DNA from: Anaerofilum sp. An201
Lineage (GTDB): Bacteria; Bacillota; Clostridia; Oscillospirales; Ruminococcaceae
NCBI RefSeq assembly: GCF_002160015.1
Contig: NZ_NFJT01000006.1
Span: forward strand, 1 to 64,000
Reading direction: 5' to 3'
DNA: 64,000 bases
A program made the position numbers and the translations under genes. Shown one piece after another: positions 59,556 to 64,000 of this stretch (position 1 is the stretch's first letter; the number at the start of each line of letters is the position of its first letter). The notes under the pieces are model-generated. The model ran no database searches and had not been told where the DNA came from. It saw only the letters and a list, made by a program, of their open reading frames with translations.

Positions 59556-60308
59556 TCAGCTCCTTTTTGGTTTTGTGGGGATCTCCTGCATCGGGCGCAG
59601 CGCCTCCAGCAGCAGCGAGGCGGTGCGCCCGGGCAGCTGTTTCTGCTCCTCGCGCGAAAGGCCCGCCGTGGGGACGGGGGGCAGGATGCGGATGGTCACA
59701 TGGGTGGGCTTCATCCAGCCGCCGTTGTTTTCCATGATGTCCCGGCTGCCGTGGATCGCCACCGGCACCACCGGCGCGCCTGCCTTCAGCGCCATGCGGA
59801 ACGCGCCCGCCTTGAATTCGCCCAGCTCCAGCTCGCCGCCCTTCCCGCGGGTCCCCTCCGGGAAGATCACCACCGATTTTCCGTTTTTCACCAGCTCGGT
59901 GGCGGCGTTCAGCGCCTGCATGGCGCGGCGGGGATTGTCGCGGTCGAGAAAAACGCAGTCCAGCAGCCGCATCCAGCGCCGCACCAGGGGGATGCGGTCG
60001 ATCTGCTGCTTTGCCACCATCGCGTGGGGGCCGTCCAGCTGGGTGAGCATGAGGGGGATGTCGTAGTAGCTGCGGTGGTTCCCCACGAACACGCAGGCGC
60101 CCGACGGAATGTTTTCCCGTCCCGTCACCTCCACCGTCACCCCGGCCAGCCGCAGCAGGCCGCCCGCCCAGCGGGGCACCTCGCGGGACAGCAAAGCCTG
60201 CACCTCATCCTCCCGGCCGGCGGCGCGGGCTTTTTCGGCCCGGCGAAGGGTGGGCAGCAGGCAGACGAACTGCACCCAAAAATAACAAAACCACACGATC
60301 GTGCGCAT
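59556..60308 (-). CDS. plsC: 1-acyl-glycerol-3-phosphate acyltransferase
   Basis: A 250-residue membrane-bound acyltransferase that makes phosphatidic acid from lysophosphatidate. One N-terminal hydrophobic segment (IVWFCYFWVQFVCLLPTL) is followed by FVGNHRSYYDIPLM (NHx4D catalytic motif) and VIFPEGTRGKGGELELGEFK (read in two parts; substrate phosphate site). The ATG at 60308 follows CGGAGAG. It heads a leftward operon with two genes of unknown role. Confidence 0.93.
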   Translation of the reverse strand: MRTIVWFCYFWVQFVCLLPTLRRAEKARAAGREDEVQALLSREVPRWAGGLLRLAGVTVEVTGRENIPSGACVFVGNHRSYYDIPLMLTQLDGPHAMVAKQQIDRIPLVRRWMRLLDCVFLDRDNPRRAMQALNAATELVKNGKSVVIFPEGTRGKGGELELGEFKAGAFRMALKAGAPVVPVAIHGSRDIMENNGGWMKPTHVTIRILPPVPTAGLSREEQKQLPGRTASLLLEALRPMQEIPTKPKRS

Positions 60309-60362
60309 AACAAGGCTCTCCGTTCTGTGCCGCTGCAGGTGCAGACGGCGCGCTTTTTTGTT

Positions 60363-60391
60363 ATTGTACCCGTTTTCACAGCCGGATGCAA
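60363..60391 (-). promoter_or_regulatory. Promoter of the plsC operon
   Basis: On the minus strand: TTGCAT (60391-60386), 17-base spacer, TACAAT (60368-60363). Confidence 0.8.
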
Positions 60392-60402
60392 GCGATTTGG
60401 GC

Positions 60403-60431
60403 TTGTAAAGGAATGTGAAATACGGTATGAT
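60403..60431 (+). promoter_or_regulatory. Promoter of the DUF624 gene
   Basis: TTGTAA (60403-60408), 17-base spacer, TATGAT (60426-60431); divergent from and close to the plsC promoter. Confidence 0.75.
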
Positions 60432-60483
60432 GAAAACAGTACACCTTCGCGCGGGCGAAGGCAGACAAAAGGAGCTGTGCACT

Positions 60484-61392
60484 ATGGGTTTGTTCAATAT
60501 GCATTACGACCGGCCGGGTCCCGGCGTGGAGAAGGACGCGCCGCGCAAAAAGGGAATTGCGCGCTGGTTCGAGATTGTGGGCCGCGATCTGGCCGACTTC
60601 ACCAAGGCCAACATCATCACCGCTCTGTGCTGCCTGCCCTGCGTACTGGTGCTGGAGATCGGCCTGATCCTGCTGGGCGTGCAGTTCCATCCGCTGGTGA
60701 TGCTGCTGACGCTGCTGCTGCCCAGCGCGCTGGGCTTCCTGGCAGGCCCCGGCATCTGCGCGATGTGCGCCGTGATGCTGAAGCACCTGCGGGACGAGCC
60801 CTGCTTCTTCTGGCCCACCTACAAAAAGGCCTTCCGCGAGAACTTCCGCCGCGGCGCCATCACGGGCGTCATCTTTGTGTTCGCGCTGCTGCTGCAGGTG
60901 CTGGCGCTGCTGCTGTACACCAACGCGCAGCTGTCCTCGCTGCCGATGCTGGCCCTGTTGTTCCTGGACATCCTGGTGATCACGATGGTCACCATCTTCG
61001 CCGTTCCCCAGATCGTGCTGATGGACCTGACCGGCATGCAGATTTTGCTGAACAGCCTGCGCCTGGCTTTTGCCTTTCTGCCCCGCAGCCTGCCGGCTGC
61101 CATCGTGGTGCTGGGCCTTGTGGGCGTGCAGCTGGTGTATCCGTTCCTGATGCTGCCGGTGTTCCTGCTGATCGGCGTGTGGCTGCCGGGCTTCACAGCC
61201 CTGTTCCTGATCTATAAGCCGCTGGACCAGGTGTTCAAGATCGAGGAGCAGGTGAACGAGCGCCGCGAGCGCGAGATGCGCGCGCTGGAGGCCGAAAGCC
61301 GGGCCGCCGTGGAGACCGCCCTGCACAAAAAGTGGGACGAGGAAAACGCCGCCGACAGCGCCGAGCCGGACGACACCGACGCCGATTCGTAA
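60484..61392 (+). CDS. DUF624 (YesL-like) membrane protein
   Basis: A 302-residue membrane protein with about five helices (around residues 40-60, 70-95, 130-150, 160-180 and 205-230). GRDLADFTKANIITALCCLP and GPGICAMCAVMLKHLRDEPC followed by FFWPTYKKAFRENF match the DUF624 pattern. YesL-type proteins are often next to sugar transporters, but not here; function unknown. The C-terminus is a charged coiled-coil-like tail (EEQVNERREREMRALEAES). AAGGAG lies nine bases before the ATG. Confidence 0.87.
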   Translation: MGLFNMHYDRPGPGVEKDAPRKKGIARWFEIVGRDLADFTKANIITALCCLPCVLVLEIGLILLGVQFHPLVMLLTLLLPSALGFLAGPGICAMCAVMLKHLRDEPCFFWPTYKKAFRENFRRGAITGVIFVFALLLQVLALLLYTNAQLSSLPMLALLFLDILVITMVTIFAVPQIVLMDLTGMQILLNSLRLAFAFLPRSLPAAIVVLGLVGVQLVYPFLMLPVFLLIGVWLPGFTALFLIYKPLDQVFKIEEQVNERREREMRALEAESRAAVETALHKKWDEENAADSAEPDDTDADS

Positions 61393-61400
61393 AAACTTTT

Positions 61401-61429
61401 TGCCCGGCCGCGCTTGGCCGGGCATTTTT
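61401..61429 (+). terminator. Terminator of the DUF624 gene
   Basis: TGCCCGGCC-GCGCTT-GGCCGGGCA followed by TTTTT. Confidence 0.9.
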
Positions 61430-61434
61430 CCTGC

Positions 61435-61464
61435 TTGACTTCACACCGTCTGTACCGGTATAAT
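61435..61464 (+). promoter_or_regulatory. Promoter of the CorC-type gene and its leader
   Basis: TTGACT (61435-61440), 18-base spacer, perfect TATAAT (61459-61464). Transcription should begin near 61471, leaving a leader of about 180 bases. Confidence 0.82.
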
Positions 61465-61470
61465 ACTATC

Positions 61471-61653
61471 AATATCATCTTAGGAGGTGAAGGTGCGCCA
61501 GATGGACGACAGTGCCAGTACCACGGGAGGAAAACCTCCCTTATGCAATATACGGTCCCAGAACGGACACAGCCTGCGCTTGCGCGAGTAAGCGGCGGGT
61601 TTTGTGTCCGTTTGCATTTTTTTGTGCCGTATTTTGAAAGAGAGGGTATTCTT
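61471..61653 (+). ncRNA. Structured leader RNA with terminator hairpin, riboswitch-like, class unknown
   Basis: The leader contains the hairpin GGGAGG-AAAA-CCTCCC (61525-61540 region), conserved-looking unpaired stretches (GGAGGTGAAGGTGCGCCAG, GACGACAGTGCCAGTACC) and, at the end, AACGGACACA (61562-61571) pairing perfectly with TGTGTCCGTT (61603-61612), an inner GCGCTT/AAGCG stem, and a run of seven T (61617-61623). The last hairpin resembles an intrinsic terminator just before the gene, which suggests transcription control by an RNA switch or attenuator. It does not show the M-box core GGTGAGGCTCC or other classes I know by sight. Confidence 0.6.
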
Positions 61654-62973
61654 GTGTCCGATTCGATCGTATCCATGCTGCTTTTGCAGATATTGCTGAT
61701 TTTGCTGAACGCCGTGTTTGCCAGCGCCGAGATCGCGGTGATCTCGATGAGCGACGCCAAGCTGGCCGCCCTGGCTTCCCAGGGCGACCGCCGCGCCGTC
61801 CGCCTTGCCCGTCTCACCAGCCAGCCGGCCCGTTTCCTGGCCACCATCCAGGTGGCGATCACCCTGTCCGGCTTTCTGGGCAGCGCCTTCGCGGCCGACA
61901 ACTTCTCCGGCAGCCTTGTCACCTGGCTGCTGGGGCTGGGCGTGCCGCTGCCCGAAAAAACGCTGGACACCATCGCGGTGGTGTGCATCACCCTGATCTT
62001 GTCCTACTTCACGCTGGTGTTCGGCGAGCTGGTGCCCAAGCGGGTGGCCATGTACAAGGCCGAGGCGCTGGCGCTGGGGATCTCGGGGCTTATCAGCGCC
62101 ATCGCCCGGCTGTTTGCGCCGCTGGTGTGGCTGCTCACCGCCTCCACCAACGCCATCCTGCGGCTGTTGGGCATCGACCCCAACGCCGAGCAGGACGAGG
62201 TGACCGAGGAGGAGATCCGCATGATGGTGGACGCGGGCAGCGAAAAGGGCGCCATCGACCGGGAGGAGAAACAGTTCATCCAGAACGTGTTCGAGTTCGA
62301 CGACCTGACGGCCGGCGAGATCTCCACTCACCGCACCGGCCTGGTGCTGCTGCGCTGTGAGGACGAGATGGACCGCTGGGACGAGACGGTGCGCACCCAT
62401 TCCTACAACCTCTACCCGGTGTGCTGCGGCGGCGCCGACCGCATCGTGGGCGTGCTGAACGCGCGGGAATACCTGTGTCTTTCCGACAAGAGCCGCGACA
62501 GCGTGATGGCGCAGGCGGTACACCCGGCCTATTTTGTGCCGGAGACGGTGAAAGCGGACCTGCTGTTCCGCAACATGAAGCAGACCGGCAACACGATGGC
62601 GGTGGTGCTGGACGAGTACGGCGGCCTGCAGGGCGTGGTGACCCTGAACGATCTGGTGGAGCAGCTGGTGGGCGAGCTTGCGCCGGACGACCCCAGCCGG
62701 GGCGAGGGCGGCATCGTGCCGCTGGAGGAAGGCGTGTGGCAGATCCAGGGCAGCGTGCCGCTGGAGCAGGTGCAGCAGACGCTGGGCGTGCCGCTGCCCT
62801 GCGACGAGTGCGACACCTTCGGCGGCTTTGTGCTGGGCCAGCTGGGCACGGTGCCGCAGGACGGCAGCTGTGCCCAGCTGGAGGCGGAGGGGCTGTCCAT
62901 CCGCCTGGCCGAGATCCGCGGCCACCAGCTGGCCACCGCCATCGTGCGCCGCCTGCCGCAGCCGGAGGAATAA
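61654..62973 (+). CDS. HlyC/CorC (CNNM-type) membrane protein with DUF21, CBS pair and CorC domain
   Basis: A 439-residue protein of the CNNM/CorC family, linked to Mg2+ efflux or transport. DUF21 covers about residues 5-195 with four helices: LNAVFASAEIAVISMSDAKL near the start, ATIQVAITLSGFLGSAFAAD, and LVFGELVPKRVAMYKAEALA. The CBS pair follows (DEVTEEEIRMMVDAGSEKGA linker; MAVVLDEYGGLQGVVTLNDL) and the C-terminal CorC_HlyC domain ends it. The start is GTG at 61654, six to seven bases after AGAGAGGG. The structured leader upstream suggests metal or metabolite control. Confidence 0.9.
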   Translation: MSDSIVSMLLLQILLILLNAVFASAEIAVISMSDAKLAALASQGDRRAVRLARLTSQPARFLATIQVAITLSGFLGSAFAADNFSGSLVTWLLGLGVPLPEKTLDTIAVVCITLILSYFTLVFGELVPKRVAMYKAEALALGISGLISAIARLFAPLVWLLTASTNAILRLLGIDPNAEQDEVTEEEIRMMVDAGSEKGAIDREEKQFIQNVFEFDDLTAGEISTHRTGLVLLRCEDEMDRWDETVRTHSYNLYPVCCGGADRIVGVLNAREYLCLSDKSRDSVMAQAVHPAYFVPETVKADLLFRNMKQTGNTMAVVLDEYGGLQGVVTLNDLVEQLVGELAPDDPSRGEGGIVPLEEGVWQIQGSVPLEQVQQTLGVPLPCDECDTFGGFVLGQLGTVPQDGSCAQLEAEGLSIRLAEIRGHQLATAIVRRLPQPEE

Positions 62974-63029
62974 CACCGGATACCGTTTGAAAGCGTGCTT
63001 TGGCAGGGAAAGGCGTTCGGCCTCAGCAA

Positions 63030-63072
63030 AAAACGGCGCGTCCCTTTGCAAAAAAGGGGCGTGCCGTTTTGG
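63030..63072. terminator. Bidirectional terminator between CorC-type and DHHW genes
   Basis: AAAACGGCGCGTCCC pairs (with G.U) with GGGGCGTGCCGTTTT; A-run and T-run on either side. Confidence 0.82.
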
Positions 63073-63076
63073 TTTT

Positions 63077-64000
63077 TTATCGCAGCATCGCGCTGGTGTT
63101 CACCACCCAGTCGCTGTACAAAAACAGCACGTCCTGGTCGGTGAAGGTGATGTGCTCGGGCAGAAGGCGGCTGAACATATACCGCAGGTCGATCAGCGTG
63201 ATGGTGCGGTATTCGCCGCACAGCAGCGGCGCAAGGCTGCTGGCGTAGGAATCCCGGAAGATCACCAGCTCGCGGTCGGGCGCGCCGGGGTTGTGGATCA
63301 CCTCAAACGGCGTCGCCCCCGACAGGAACAGGTCGTAGGGCACGTCGCTCTCCAGCCGGGCGGTGTCGTACACCGCCGTCTGATCCGGCTGCTGCATATT
63401 CTCCACGGTCGCGGCGTCGGTGGCCGGGCTGGTGAGCCAATACAGGGATTCCGGCTCGGCTGAAAGGCGGCGGGAATAGTCCCCCAGGAATCCCTCGAAC
63501 CCGTTCGCTGCAAAGCTCTCCCAGCCCACCGAGAAGCCCATCGCCCCGCCCAGCGCGTCGGTCACCGGCCGCAGCTTCTCCTGCCGCCAGTGGCGGTCGG
63601 TGCGGTAGTAGCTGGAAAGGTCCAGCGCGTCCTCCAGCGGCACCGCCGTCATGGCGGGCAGCTGAGGGGAAAGGCGCTCCATCAGCGCCGCGTGGTCCAG
63701 CACCGGATACCCGGAATCGGCCGCATACCAGGATTTGTCCGGCACCACCGCCCAGAACACCCGGTTCTCGGGGGTGAACAGGTCGGCCTGCAGCTTGTTC
63801 AGCTTCTGCGCGAAGCGGTCCACCGACGCGGTGTCCAGCTCGCCCAGATACTGGAACAGCCCGTCCTCCACCCGGTACATGCCGTTCTCGTCCGGCTGTC
63901 TGGTCAGCTGCCGCCACACGCGCAGCGCCGGTCTCCAGGCCAGCGCCGTCAGCCCGGCCGCGCACACGACGGCGGCAGCGGCCGCCGCCAGGCGCTTCGC
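63077..64000 (-). CDS. DHHW-family protein, 5' end cut by the window edge
   Basis: At least 307 residues of a protein of the DHHW/AlgJ-AlgX-like group, SGNH-fold relatives that work beside MBOAT acyltransferases in O-acetylating surface polymers. The visible part includes YYRTDRHWRQEKLRPVTDAL, which holds the D-x-H-W motif (here DRHW), LFTPENRVFWAVVPDKS and ELVIFRDSYASSLAPLL with the likely Asp-Ser pair. The frame is open to the edge; KRLAAAAAVVCAAGLTALAW at the edge looks like the end of a signal or anchor helix, so the true start is just outside. An MBOAT gene would be expected upstream, beyond the window. Confidence 0.8.
   Translation of the reverse strand, partial: AKRLAAAAAAVVCAAGLTALAWRPALRVWRQLTRQPDENGMYRVEDGLFQYLGELDTASVDRFAQKLNKLQADLFTPENRVFWAVVPDKSWYAADSGYPVLDHAALMERLSPQLPAMTAVPLEDALDLSSYYRTDRHWRQEKLRPVTDALGGAMGFSVGWESFAANGFEGFLGDYSRRLSAEPESLYWLTSPATDAATVENMQQPDQTAVYDTARLESDVPYDLFLSGATPFEVIHNPGAPDRELVIFRDSYASSLAPLLCGEYRTITLIDLRYMFSRLLPEHITFTDQDVLFLYSDWVVNTSAMLR

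Noticed and set aside
61471-61653. M-box (Mg2+) riboswitch
   Set aside because: Position and gene type would fit, but the M-box core GGTGAGGCTCC and the GTGCTAAAGCTC segment are not present, so the class is left open.

Overview
The window looks like chromosome from a GC-rich, anaerobic, fermenting Firmicute of the Oscillospiraceae/Ruminococcaceae (Faecalibacterium, Gemmiger or Subdoligranulum-like). This is an inference from pyruvate:ferredoxin oxidoreductase, AdhE and a clostridial-order Rnf operon, the Firmicutes yaaQ-holB-yaaT cluster, a SpoIIP-type protein, class B sortase, strong GGAGG ribosome sites with sigma-A-like promoters, and a family of small palindromic repeats lying behind genes. 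No rRNA, tRNA, CRISPR array, transposase or phage gene was seen.

Layout. 1-1.7 kb: ECF sigma / anti-sigma operon running leftward with TM2-like membrane protein, a 28-residue ORF and a gene cut by the edge. 1.8-4.2 kb: amino-acid ABC importer. 4.5-8.2 kb: cell-wall amidase, MYG1-family protein overlapping a GIY-YIG/acetyltransferase fusion. 8.5-12.2 kb: leftward DUF2975/HTH/DUF4173-like operon divergent from a class B sortase. 12.3-19.4 kb: ilvE, thioesterase, AIM24-family protein, an HTH protein with a glycine-every-fifth-residue tail, a PIG-V-like glycosyltransferase, a NUDIX/CBS pair and a lipoprotein. 19.8-23.3 kb: pyruvate:ferredoxin oxidoreductase. 23.7-31.8 kb: PH-domain protein, YitT, a rhomboid-like membrane protein, darA-holB-yaaT, a nucleotidyltransferase/sugar kinase pair, DegV. 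31.86-32.31 kb: tandem array of the repeat element. 32.3-40 kb: prmA-rsmE-GNAT, adhE with a Rex-like operator, asnA, hisS. 40.2-46 kb: ArsR/MFS pair, SpoIIP, rpsT, GNAT, MATE, 38-residue membrane ORF. 46-51 kb: rnfCDGEAB. 51.3-58.4 kb: prfC, UMF1-type MFS, Fe-S protein, SGNH hydrolase/WYL regulator, nucleoid-associated protein. 58.7-64 kb: plsC operon, DUF624 protein, a CorC/HlyC-type protein behind a structured leader, and a DHHW-family protein cut by the right edge.

How parts fit. Pyruvate:ferredoxin oxidoreductase makes acetyl-CoA and reduced ferredoxin, Rnf can move those electrons to NAD+ while pumping ions, and AdhE can reoxidise NADH by reducing acetyl-CoA to ethanol; the Rex-like site at adhE fits redox control. 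Several genes (por, adhE, the nucleotidyltransferase/kinase pair, hisS) appear to have codon use typical of strong expression.

The most unusual signals are: (i) a leader RNA with an intrinsic-terminator-like hairpin before the CorC-type gene at 61.65 kb, whose class I do not recognise; (ii) a family of 130-190 bp MITE-like elements with about 50 bp inverted ends, placed behind genes and once amplified in tandem; (iii) the GIY-YIG/GNAT fusion; (iv) the HTH protein with the pentad-glycine tail; (v) direct repeats resembling DnaA-box regions before the rhomboid-like gene. All coordinates and motifs were read by eye; no database search was run.
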